The notes beneath the pieces were generated by a model, which saw only the letters and a program-made list of their open reading frames with translations, was not told the DNA's origin and made no database searches. DNA of 64,000 bases from Gracilaria gracilis (Eukaryota > Rhodophyta > Florideophyceae > Gracilariales > Gracilariaceae), in NCBI GenBank assembly GCA_030374805.1, contig JARGSG010000046.1:220519-284518 (forward strand), read 5' to 3'. Made by a program: the position numbers and the translations under genes. Shown one piece after another: positions 1 to 10,799 of the stretch (positions are counted from its first letter, which is position 1; every line of letters starts with the position of its first letter).

Positions 1-2487
1 CCTGGTCTTGGTAGGCGGAGTTGTTGTGCGGATGTCAGGGGGGAGAGGGTTTCAGGCGAAACGGCGATTAGTCACCTGTGTACAAACTGGGATGTTGAGC
101 CTGGTTGCCAGTGAGACGGTGGAGTCTCTGGCGCTACGGAGATGTGTCCGAAGACAGCCGCTGCCGCAGCGGCATCATAGTCGATGGAATTGCATTTTAT
201 TTGGGCAAAATCTCTTCACACGTGGATACAATGTGCCTATGCCGCGCCTTGTTATTGGGCTTTATTGATGCCTTTAGCAGTCACGACGACGTCGCCGATG
301 GAATATGGCCTCCGGTAAGTAATGAGATCTCATCATCAGCTGGCCTCATTGTCAATGCTCACTTCGTACGAAACTGTTCTCTTTGTTCTGCTCTGGATTC
401 TCCTATGCCAGTCTTCGCCGTTGGAGATTCAGCTTCACCAAGTGTAGATTTCTTCAGGAGTTTCCCTTCATGATTCAAGTGCTTGGATCTTGCGTCAGCA
501 CGTCGACTCCAACTAGATGTACAGGAGATTCACTTCTTGCACAGCATAACAGCATTATGCAATGCGACGCAAGTCGTCGAGTCTTCTCCCATGAATGTTC
601 TTGCTTGATTCTACGCAGAACTACATCAGCCTGTTACTTTTGCCGTTGCTTTTTCATTCTACTGGATTGCATTCCGTGGTATGTTCTTCAATTTAGACAA
701 TTCTTCCCTTGGTGGCAAGATCTTCAATCTTTCCACAAAAGCGTTTGTGGGGGTGAGGTTTTAATGGTCCACATGTCCACAAAATGCGAAAGAAATGCTT
801 TTGACTGGGTCACTCTCAGTTCTGTAACATTTACATTAGAGTGCCAATTTCATGGATCCAGATCACAGCAGCATCGAAAATGGTGAACGAAGGTTTCTAG
901 CGTAGCTATCTAACATATATCTGTACTGAGTTGTTTACTGTTTCATGCCCCGTTAGTCGCAAATCATATTGCTAATTGGAACCTATATGATGCAAAATAT
1001 GGACGTTGTGTTGTTACAATGCTCTCCATTCTTATCATGAAGGATCTTATGGACATGATTAATGCTAGAGAAGCTGTCTTTGTTCCAAATCAATTGTAAC
1101 GCTCAAATTTGTGTGTTGGTAATAGAAGATGCTAGAGGTGCTTTTGGTATTTACCACGGATCTGGTTCCTGTTCAGACCTCATCTTTTCTGTTGCTCTTG
1201 TTCATCATGGATGTACAATCCCATGTAAGAAACCGCGGTATGAGCACAGCTCACGAATTCAGCGGCAGAAAACAAACAGTCTCGTCGAGCAGATCGACGA
1301 GTGGACCTTCCTTTCATGTGTGTGGGCACATACGAGCGTGCACGCACAAACGGCATCATAACGTTTGCAACATTCCACTCTCTATGCCGCCCGGACAGCG
1401 TCACTTCCCGTTCGAACGGTCAACAATACATTCATGCCAACTGCAAATCATTAGTTCGTTCTTTTACAGTGGCGATCACGTAATTGGCATTGGGAAACAC
1501 GACAACGTCGGCTCGGTCACCAGCATAAGCACGATACGTTACAAACTGTCTAGTATATGTGCACATCACTCAGTGTGCAGACCGGAAAACGGTCCTTTGA
1601 AATGCCCTCTAATACTGCAATGATTTTAGTACCAAACGTGGGGTACAGTAATATGCTGGGTCTTTTCGTATGTTTGCGTAGGTCCCTCCCCTTCTAAGAG
1701 TGAGCTTGGTCTCCAAGGTTATTGCGTCGTGAGGTGTGCACGCGTCCAGCAATGAACGCGTGTGCACAAGAGGCGCTGCTGCGTTGCCGTACACGGGTGG
1801 ATATCGGTGTACGTACTGGTGTGCGCGATCATCCTGAATGTTTACTTGCAAGGGTAATCAAAAAGTTTGGCTTCGAAACTACCCTCCCATATGAGGCCAG
1901 AAAGGGGAATTCCTCCTTTGGCCTGTATCTCGACAACGAGCGCGTTTGAGAGGCCTAAAATGCCCGATTTCGGGTGCACGCGACATCAAAACACTTAGAA
2001 TTTTTTGAGGTGGTGCGCATCTGTCCTTAGAGGTATTACTGTGGACCAATTCGGGTACCTACTGGGCTTGTACCACGAGGGTGTGCACTGTGCACACCAG
2101 TGTGGTAAATGCCGAGTGCGCAGGGCCGCGTTGCTACACGGGGCAGGTAGCGCCGTGTTGTACATCGCACTAATTATCACGTGCCATGGTGAAGCCAAGC
2201 GCGTGCGCAGCGAGTGGCTTTAAACGAGTTATTTTGATCCCTGTCGGATTACTTGTTTTTCCTGGTTTGGAGCCTAGCGACGAAGTTGTGAGGGATACTA
2301 GTACAAGTTTCCAATGTATCCTGTGAAGGTTGGAAGCCTTACCATCGTACCTTGGCCATTGGTTTCCCGTCCGGTGATATGGGCTCTTCCACGACTTTGT
2401 CGATTACCCACTCGCGGGTTTACTCATTTGCTAAGTAGTTATGGCGGGTTTGCGTCGTCATTTGCGGCGCCGCCTCCGGCGTTACTT
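1..2487. other. No recognisable gene; short palindromes
   Basis: Only short open frames occur on either strand and none resembles a family I recognise. The right part, about 1600-2230, is GC-rich and has GTGCAC-type palindromes: arms near 1735-1745 and 1755-1766, and a hairpin at 2080-2098 with an extra flanking arm pair. Such sequence could be a decayed LTR or promoter of the neighbouring retroelement remains, but I could not match it to any LTR in this window. Confidence 0.5.
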
Positions 2488-3986
2488 TCATCCTAAGCGG
2501 ACGAAGTTGGGTCTGCCGAGACCGGCTTGTCGTGTGGTAGAGGTAGTTTCCCGGGGAAAATGAGATTTGGTGGCAGCAGAGGAGTGCCGCGCGCCCGGAA
2601 TTGAAGTGGGTAGGGTGGGATTTTTTGCCTGTTCATCCATAGTGGTAGTGCAATCCCTTGAGGCTTTTGTGACACGGTCGATTGAGACGGTGCCATGTAG
2701 ATTATCGCGCAGGATAGTGACGGCGCCCTTGGTTTCTTTCACGAGCCTAAAGAAACAAGTAGTACATGGGAGGGGGTTTCCGTGCGATGCCTTCGTCTTC
2801 TGCTGTCTCGGTGGTTTTCCGTAGTGGGCGGTCGAGGAAAACATAAACCCCTGGGGAAAACGTATGCAGAGCACTTACACGCCAATCGAAATTGGCCTTG
2901 TATCGCTTCTTAGTGGCGTCCATGTCGGTTTATGCTTTGGAGAGAAGGAACCGATTTCGGTTACGTGCCAAGTGCTTCACGGTGGCCTTATTCGGTTTGC
3001 CAGGTCCAGTATTGGGGATTGAAGTCGTAGATGCATCTACGACGATCCCCCGTGGGTGGCGTGTCAGCACCAAGTAGAATGGTGTCGTACCCGTTGTTCG
3101 ATGGACTTGGGAATTATAGGCGTATACCAGGGCCTGGACGAAACCTTCCCAGTCTTGCTGATGCTCATACACGTAATGTCGGAGTCTTCACACGATGGTG
3201 CGTTTAAATCATTCTGCATGTCCGTTGGTATGGGAATAAGATGCCGTTTTCATGAGATGACGTACGCCTAGATTCCCCCACAGAGGGCTTCAAAGAATTT
3301 TGCCACGAATTGGTATCCGTTATCGGTGAGAAGGAACTGACGAGCCCCGTAAGGGAAATCCAGTTTTCCAAGAAGGCGAGGGCTACATTCGCTGCTTTCG
3401 TGGCCCGTAGGGGAATGGCTCGTGTCAACTTAGTGAAACAGTCAGTGATGACCAAAATGAAGCGATTTCCATGTGTGGTTTTCGACAATGGACCTAAGAT
3501 GTCCATCTCTACAGATTCCAAGGAACCCGCTACGGGAAATAGCTTCAGAAACTTCTGATGCTTATAAAGCGTTCCCCTGGTGGCAGCTCATGGGCGGCAG
3601 TCTTTGACTGTCTGGTACGCGTAATTAGCCATGAACGGCCAATAGAAATCTCTACGGAGTGTAGCGTACATCATTTTCCCACTCGGGTGCCCCGCCAAAT
3701 GTGGGTAGTGTGAGAGATATAGGACACGGTCCCGTAGGGTTTGTGGAACCAGCCGCTGTGTGGCGCCATCGAGCGGCGATGTTCTCGACATGAAGCCCTG
3801 ATGTTCACACCCGAACCGGGGTTTTGGTTTGCCTGCTGTCTCAGCGGCGTTCTTGCACCATGAGCCCTTCTTCCGCTCGGCAAGAAATTCTCTGGTGGGG
3901 ATAGGGATCATTTCGGTTTGCTCCGTTGCGACGGCCAGTACTGCGTCCCTCTCGGGATTTTCTTCGTAATCTTTTGAGTCTTTCAA
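2488..3986 (-). pseudogene. Integrase fragments of decayed gypsy element
   Basis: Successive minus-strand pieces correspond to parts of a gypsy integrase. At 3588-3986 there is a zinc-binding-domain-like end (LSHYPHLAGHPSGK.., LRRDFYWPFM). At 3204-3521 lies the start of the catalytic core (MDILGPLSKTTHGNRFILVITDCFTKL). At 2930-3172 there is the core end (WEGFVQALVYAYNSQVHRTTG). At 2488-2874 a TKGAVTILRDN..SIDRVTKA segment fits the SH3-like C-terminal domain. At least three frame changes separate the pieces. Confidence 0.8.
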
Positions 3987-4024
3987 ATGAAGTAGAACGT
4001 TTTCTTAGTGACTGTGGCCGTAAA

Positions 4025-4468
4025 TCACTCGCAATTCCCTTCGGGTGCCACTGCAAAGCACGGAATGTCCTCCTCCAGATGTATGTCATCCATTCCCTCA
4101 GTGGACATGTGCGACAGGGCGTCGGAAGTCTGGTTTTTTATTCCAGCGCGGTGCACGACATCGAATTCGAACTCCGAGGGTCGTAGTCGCAACCTGTCAG
4201 GCCTGCCGGAACAGTCTGCTAGGTTTAGGATACAAAGTGAGGAGTGATAGTCTGTGCTTACGGTGAACCTTTTACCCCCCAAATGTGGTCTAAGCAAGGT
4301 CATCGTCCATACGACTGCGAGACATTCTTCATCCGTCGCCGTGTAGGTCTTTTCTGGTCGGGACAATGAACGACTCCAATTCCCTACGGGTTTGTACTCC
4401 TTCCCGTCGGGCTGCACTTGGGGTAGTATACATCCGACCTGAATGTCACACCTGTCCGTATCCAGCAT
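4025..4468 (-). pseudogene. RNase H fragment of decayed gypsy element
   Basis: This 147-residue open stretch contains the typical Ty3/gypsy RNase H run: a WSRSLSRPEKTY-like motif, then DEECLAVVW, then a TDYHSSL segment and a C-terminal SEFEFDVVHRAG..QTSDALS motif. It matches, position by position, the RNase H of the intact gypsy element (25460-25760). The fragment is not preceded by an in-frame RT, so it is a remnant. It is useful because it shows Ser at the site where the intact copy has a TAG stop (25495-25497). Confidence 0.8.
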
Positions 4469-5880
4469 TTACGGACGACTCGGAACGGGAAGCGCCAAAA
4501 TAGGGGGGGAGATCAATCGATCTCGTAGATCCTGAAAGGCTTGGTATTACTCGTCGTTTTGAATTCAAAAATGTTTTAGCTGCCACTTCTCGAGCTTGCG
4601 ATTCAGCGAAGCTGCAATTCTGGCAAATTTGGGGACAAAATGGCGCAGTACGTTACATAAATCTATAAAAGATCTGAGTTCCGTTCGGGTTGTCCTCGGT
4701 TTGGCCTGCCGAATCGCATCGCATTTTCGCTGGTAAAACTACAGTTGCCCGTGTCGAACTACGTGCCCGGGGTAATCTATGGGGGCCTGAAAGAGGAAGC
4801 ATTTCTTCCGCTTCAGGGTGATTCCCGCGTCCCGTAGAAGAGTCAGGACGTTACGAAAGTGGCGGAAATGCTTTTCTACCGACCGAGAGTAGATGATGAC
4901 GTCATCTAGGTACACCAAGGCGATTGCTATTTAAGTCTATTGATGATGATGTCCAAAGCGCTCTGGAAGGTGGCGGGGGCGTACATTAACCCGAAGGGCA
5001 TGCGTTTAAACCTTTAGAGACCCATGGGAGAAGTAAATGTCGTCCTGTCGAAGTTTTTCTCTGCGATCTTGACTTTCCAATGCCCACAATTAGCGTCAAG
5101 GGTGGTAAAGATCGTGGCCTCGCCGAGAGGGTCTATATATTTGTCCATACGTGGTATCGGGTATGCGTTCTTTGGAGTTAAAGAATTTTGTCGCCGGTAG
5201 GCAATGCAGAAACCCGAACTGGCGTCCTTTTTTGGGCCAACGACGACTTGGCTTGCCCATTTAGCCTTAGAAGGTTCAATAACTCGGGAATCCAGGCAGA
5301 ATGCGTTGGACTTTGAGGTCTTTCATTTCTCTGGCTTTATGAACGGCCTTGTAGGGAACTTGTCAAACTGGTTTAGCGCCTGGTTCAAGCGTAATCTTGT
5401 GAAGGGCAGCATTTATCGGACACAGGCTGCCAGACCACATGTTCTTGAGTTCGTGTAACAGGTTCAAGATTCGATCTCGGTAAGGGCTGAAATCTTCACC
5501 AATGTTGATCGTCTCTCGCCAATCCGTTTCCAGATTATCGTTTCCCTGTAACGGGAGCCATCTTCGGGTTTATTAACTTCCTTTCTGTCTTTAGGATCGA
5601 GCTCCCCAAACTCGTCGCGTAGGACAGTGAGAGCACGTGGGGCGGGTATAGCGAGGCCTATGACCATGTTTTTGGGAATGCAAACTTTTCTGTGTGAAAA
5701 GTTGTTACCCAAAATCCAAAAGGGAGGTAGGAGGATAGATAGGACGATAGATACAGGTAAAGGTAAATTGGAGCGGTAATGGCGGGAGTGCCAACTAACT
5801 CGATTATCCCGCGATGTGGATGTCCATATTCTGTATATGGATAGGTCTACTATGCATGTATATAGAAAATCAAACTGCAC

Positions 5881-7190
5881 GCGGGTGGAAAACTGTGCCT
5901 CTTCTCCTAACGCGTCAAACTAGACAGTGTGGAAAAGTGGCCAGTAAATCCTGCGCCTTCCAACTGTGCGAACAAAATAATTTTCTGCAAATTCTGGAGT
6001 AGGAGATATCTTTTCCGAAGCTTTAATAAGGCGAGCACAGCCAAAATCTGGACGAACATAGGCAAAAACTAGCACTTTGCAAGACACAGACGAAGTCGCC
6101 AGAAAAACACCCTGACCCACTGAGAAGCCTGTAGATCGCTCCCACGAAGCTCCTTTGGCAGAGCCGGTAACGGATCATAAAGTCAAATTCGCCATTCAAG
6201 AACGCATGTGCCAACCGTCACGATAGTGCACGCAAGCTGACATGCGCCTTGGAATTGAAACCACCTTCCCGGTAACCGTCTTCAACGAAATGAAGAGATC
6301 GTTCACGCAAGCGCACTGAGCACTCTCCAGTATATGCGGATGTAAGCCATTCTAAACTATTGTCAAAAGCTCTATTGGCTCACCACAGTGTAGTACAGTG
6401 GGCTCGAGTGGGCGCGTACAACATCCGATTGGCGGTTCACGTACAAAGGGGTAGTGCACTGTGGGCCGGTGCAGTGGCACCGCCACGTGTATGATTTGGT
6501 GACCGAGTGCCGGACGGAATTGTGGGGCGTACAAGTTGGACACGTGTGCAAGTTGTGTGGTGCCGGACTGTGGCATAGTAAGAGGACCGATCGTACAGTT
6601 GTCAGTAGGGGGCCCAGACCCATTATGTCGACGATCCAGCGTTCCCTTGTAGTGTAGCCCTCGCAGTAGCGATTTGACTTTAGCAGGAGCTCACGAAAGA
6701 GACGATGAAATACTTCAAGAAGAGAAGAGATGGAACCCTTGGAAGGGAACATGAAGCACTCGAGAAGGGGATAAGAAAGAAATAAAAAAGCCTCAAGAAG
6801 CAAAGAAGAAGATTTGGTTTCGATAATCATATTTCTTAGTCTACTGGATAAGGCCTTATGTAAGAAGATCTGTATTGTATCCATGATATCGACTACAAAT
6901 CCCGAGCTTGATTGTGTCTCATCCCGTGAAGTTACGAGAACGGATCGCAGTCACCATAAGAACCATGAGACTTACCAGTCATCAGCTGCATCACGAGGAC
7001 TTCCCGAATTTGCGCAATGTTACTGGCAGTTCCCTTACCTATGCACGACGCTTGCGAAAGAAATTCGGTGCTGATCACCGCACAGTTGATACCGGAAACA
7101 CCCGTTCATGAAAACGATACAGTCTGAGGAGCTCGTTAGGCACTTGCACTTGCGCTACATATATAAGACCCCACCGCCTGTGGCGTCTTT
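5881..7190. other. Non-coding remains, purine-rich tract at 6660-6830
   Basis: I see no gene here. The stretch 6660-6830 is strongly purine-rich on the plus strand. A comparable purine-rich stretch (28640-28900) lies next to the 3' end of the antisense accessory frame in the intact gypsy element, and here too the stretch sits near the 3' end of a related minus-strand frame (7200-8594). I therefore infer that 6.3-8.6 kb is the 3' part of a plus-oriented gypsy element of the same general type. Confidence 0.4.
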
Positions 7191-7199
7191 TTCGTGACT

Positions 7200-8594
7200 T
7201 CACTCGGACTCATAGATTTCATGGGTCTGAGCCTGTTGTATGATTATCCCGTAGCGGACGGCACCGGAAATGGGAGCGCTACTGGAATGAACAGGAGTAA
7301 ACGCGCAGAGAACCGGAGCAGAACAATCAGCGTGACCGCTACCATCGGTTTGGAGAAGGCCCCAGCCACCACTGGTGAGACCGACTCAAGTCGCCGGTGG
7401 ATTAATCGGCTCGAATTCGTCGGTTTGCTTCTCCTCGTCTTGCGGATGGTCAGGCACCATGAGATATCGGCCCTCGGATGGATGAAAGCAACCATCGGTG
7501 TTGATTCATCCCCTCCAATGACTCGGTGGCACTATACAGAGAGCGGTGGCTTGCACTTCAATAATGAAGGATTGCTATCACCGACTGTAGAAGAAATAAT
7601 CGCCCGCTAACGATGCTCGGCGACCCGGAGACCGTTCGGAAGAAGTGTTCTTACTGTTACGACGACTATATGGAATGGATATCGTATTCCAGTCGACCTA
7701 TTTAATTGCTTTCGAGAAGAAGAGTGCCTCCTGCTAGTTCCCATAACCTCCGAAGACAAGGAGAGGCCAGAATCAAGGATTCGGGAATGAACCAGTTCGG
7801 GAAGGAACCACAGTTGATAGCGGTCGTTAGCCTCAAAAAGAAGATACGACGCAGAGCGGGCAACCCGGACACGGATTATTACAGATTCTGCTACCAAAGT
7901 AGGTGATTCCAGGCGGAAGATAGATTTAACAACACCTGCAAGCCTCATAGAAGGACCAAAATCTTGGGTAGAGAGATGTAAAGACCACGCATGCACTGCG
8001 GTCAAATTCGCTGCGGCTCCATGTTCTGATTTGGGACCATGCAAGCGATTCGGGATCGTGCACGACGCTAAAGTTTGATCATCTGCAGAAATATTGACCA
8101 GGGAAATAGAGAAGGATACCGGAACTCAGTTCTCAAGAGAAAACGTACCCAGCACAAGTAATCTTGTTGGACACGTACTTGGCCATCTTGTTAAGGGATG
8201 CGGGGCACAAGTTATGCCAACCAGTCTCCATATCCAATCTTTTCTTGCGTGTGCAAGAAGACCATATCGCAATAACCGAATATTCGGACGGCGTTCGTTA
8301 TAGCCGCTGATATACGAGTCGCACCATCTCTACTTGAGACAGGGCAATACTGTGGCCGCATTGGCGGATCAACACGTGCGTATGCACGGGAACACGGTTC
8401 CTCCAGTCGAAGGTCATCGTCACCCAAATGAGAAGATCTTCATGGAGAATCCCGTTGCCGTCGGCATACTTGTCGATAAGGCCTTCATTTTGCAGCAGAG
8501 TACGATGATACCCCGGAGCTTTCCGGTACATAGCAAGCTCTGCAAGTGGATCGATAACGACCAACTCGTGGTAAGACGGCCGAGTGGCTACCAC
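7200..8594 (-). pseudogene. Decayed relative of the gypsy antisense accessory protein
   Basis: The minus-strand frame 8594-8298 (98 residues) aligns with the C-terminal domain of the antisense protein at 28949-30892. It shares a YRxAPxxH..EGLIDxYAxxNG pattern, matching CRAPWFH..EALIDSYAENG there. Further downstream on the minus strand, 7890-7720 gives a PALRRIFFLRL..-type stretch and about 7480-7390 gives HPSEGRYLMVPDHP.., in the same order as LLRAEFRYLRR and HPTGFVFPDDYG in the intact copy. Frames change several times, so it is a pseudogene. The Gln/Pro-rich N-terminal region was not found. Homology is by eye and moderate. Confidence 0.5.
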
Positions 8595-8599
8595 AGGCC

Positions 8600-9452
8600 T
8601 TGTCGTTGTAGCTATACGCCCTTCGACGAGGGACCCATCATTGGTGAGGTTTGGTTCGAAGCCTTGTCTGAAAATAACGGTCCCGTCTGGAAACTGGTGA
8701 AATACCCCTGATTGAGAGAATTTATAAACGGATATGGATTCGGCATCGCAAGATCGCGGAGAAAAACATTGTGCGATTAAGGTGCACTCGGTACGAGAGA
8801 AGAACCTTCTAGAGAATACGAGTTAGTCTTAACAAGGTTGTGCGCTGTTACTTCTAATTCGAAAAAAAGTCCCGTTCATGGCGGCGCTCTTCTATGTTGC
8901 TGGCGTCTCGCCATTGACGTCGCTCAAAGCGCGCTCACGCCACAGGACGAAGACAATCTAGAGAACCACCCTTCGCGGTAGTTAGCCGTCTTCGCGAGCC
9001 AAATTGCCTCATTAGTAACAGTAGGACTAGTCACTTCATATGAAGAAGTATTGGACCCGTCGTACAGTTTGGAGGCATCCAAATTGGACTTGGCACCTCT
9101 TGCCGGTAGAGTATGGATAGTACAATACAGTAGACCTACGTAATTACAACTGATTTTTCTCGCACAATACTGGTCTTCTATCAATACGCATAGTTTTGAA
9201 TTGCGCATCATAAGAAATATTTCAAACACACGGACGTGAATTTAGGTTTACTACATATCTCAATTCAGTTTCCTAACATACAAAGTTTGCTCTTATACAG
9301 TGCCAGCAGTCATCTCTCATTGTAAAGAAAATTGTAGAAGACTACAGTTTTAGTAGATTTCTATCGCTTTAGTAAAAAAGTACTCCCGACGACCTTTTAC
9401 AGCCCCGAGAGTACCGATTTGTTGTTTGTGAGCACCCTTTGCTTCCTTCATT
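8600..9452. other. No recognisable gene
   Basis: I see no coding sequence that resembles a known family. It separates the gypsy remains from the Harbinger-like transposase. The transposon's left end should lie here, but I could not identify its terminal inverted repeat. Confidence 0.4.
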
Positions 9453-10693
9453 ATGAATTTCCAACATGCTAAATCTGCGCTGGCATACATTGATGAAGTA
9501 CAAGACGCCGACAAGCAAGCCTTAGAGAAGTATGCAGGAGACAACTACAGTGACTCAGATGAAGAGGAAGTGAGTTCGCAACCCCTATTTGATTCTTTCT
9601 TTAAAGTCGGGGGCGATGAGGCTATAATTAAGATGACCAACTTTAATCGAAACGAACTTACTGAGCTCTACACACGAATGAAGAATTCTATATATGTGGA
9701 ATGGGAAGAAGGTCGGGGTTGGAAGTCACAATTTTCTGGGTTTGATATCCTCTTCATGACACTCACAGCATGCAAAGTTGGTGGGACTTGGGATTCAATC
9801 GCTAGAATATTTGGGATAAAGGTGAATACGTTTCAGAAAGCAGTGCTGAACTTTGTTAACAGTCTTGACATGGACTTTTACGTGGACTTCGTGGTCCACT
9901 ACGAAGAAAGCTTTACCGTATCATACTTGAATTCGAAAGGCAAACGGTTTGCTAATTTTCCGCATGCCCGTTACTGTACGGATGTTGTGTTCATTGACGG
10001 TAATCGACCGGCTGGTTCTATGACGGACGTGAAGAGCTACTACAGTGGCAAGCACAAGTTATACGGCCTAAAGTCTGAGGTCTCTGTATTACCATGTGGT
10101 GTTGCAATCAATTGCACAGTCCCCACGCCTGCTTCTGCTGCTGATAGTTCCATCTTCAGACAAAACCTATCGTTTCATAATAGGGCATTGGAAAAGAACG
10201 AAGCTGAAAAGGAAATTCCCGATGATGGTAGCTTGAAAGAGAAGTATCCAGACTTGTGCGCCTGTCTTATGGACAAAGGATACACAGGAATGGATGCATA
10301 TTTGCGCTGTATATTTCCGAAGAAGAATCCGAAGAAAGGGATTTTATCTTTTGCCGACAAGCGTCGGAACAAGGCTATCAGTCACGATCGAATTTTAGTC
10401 GAGAACTACTTTGGACGTCTACAACAATGTTGGAAAATATTTTGAGATAAATGGAGGTAAGACAGGTCTAATTGCAGGATGTTCTTTAGGTTTTGTCTGG
10501 CTGTGACAAACTTTCATGTATAAAGAACCCACTGAGAATGGATGACGCTGTGTATTTTCGGAAGAATAAGAGTAGACTCTACGATTTAGGTGAAACTACA
10601 GAGAAGCGGCATCGAGAAAGGAAAGAGAGAGAATATGCGAAAAAAGGCACGCAAAATTGGATACAGCAGCAGCAATCCGTTGGTGAACAGTAA
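9453..10693 (+). pseudogene. PIF/Harbinger-like (DDE_4 type) transposase, broken at C-terminus
   Basis: The first 330 codons (9453-10445) are open. Residues consistent with a DDE triad are Asp182 (FIDG), Asp274 (LMDKGY) and Glu317 (VENYFGRL), with the YYSGKHKLYGLKSEV and SADSSIFRQN-like segments usual between the first two. The N-terminus is acidic (DSDEEE). The family normally continues past the Glu motif. Here the frame meets TGA at 10443-10445 and TAA four codons later, then reads FFRFCLAVTNFHV. After one further frame change comes IKNPLRMDDAVYF, the usual C-terminal block. So there are two stops and at least one frameshift. A short intron was considered, but a continuous alignment without one fits better. 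Terminal repeats were not found. Confidence 0.75.
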
Positions 10694-10799
10694 CAAGGAA
10701 AACGAACAAAGTAACGTTTATGACAACGAAAGTTTCTACGCAGTGTTAGGATTTGGGTCTGATGACGAGACTGTAGCACCGCCAAATTTATTTTAACGT

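Larger units (their letters stand above)
2488..5880 (-). mobile_element. Decayed Ty3/gypsy pol (reverse transcriptase to integrase)
   Basis: Read on the minus strand, the order is reverse transcriptase, RNase H, integrase, as in Ty3/gypsy. At about 5290-4900 the RT core can be read through stops and frame changes, with ..PIPRMDKYIDPLG.. and ..TTLDAN.. followed by ..RMPFGL..PATFQ... Upstream, 5464-5880 carries open sequence that may be the pre-RT part. Integrase pieces follow below 3986. Many frameshifts and stops make it non-functional. The residue pattern resembles the intact gypsy pol at 23170-27741 but is clearly diverged. No LTR pair could be assigned. Confidence 0.85.

Noticed and set aside
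8924-9229. 101-codon minus-strand frame as a copia RNase H remnant
   Set aside because: A few residues are suggestive, but no conserved motif could be placed.
10446-10475. Tiny intron in the Harbinger-like transposase (GTAAG..CAG)
   Set aside because: It would be only about 20-30 bases. The unspliced translation aligns better with the family apart from stops, and another frameshift remains anyway.
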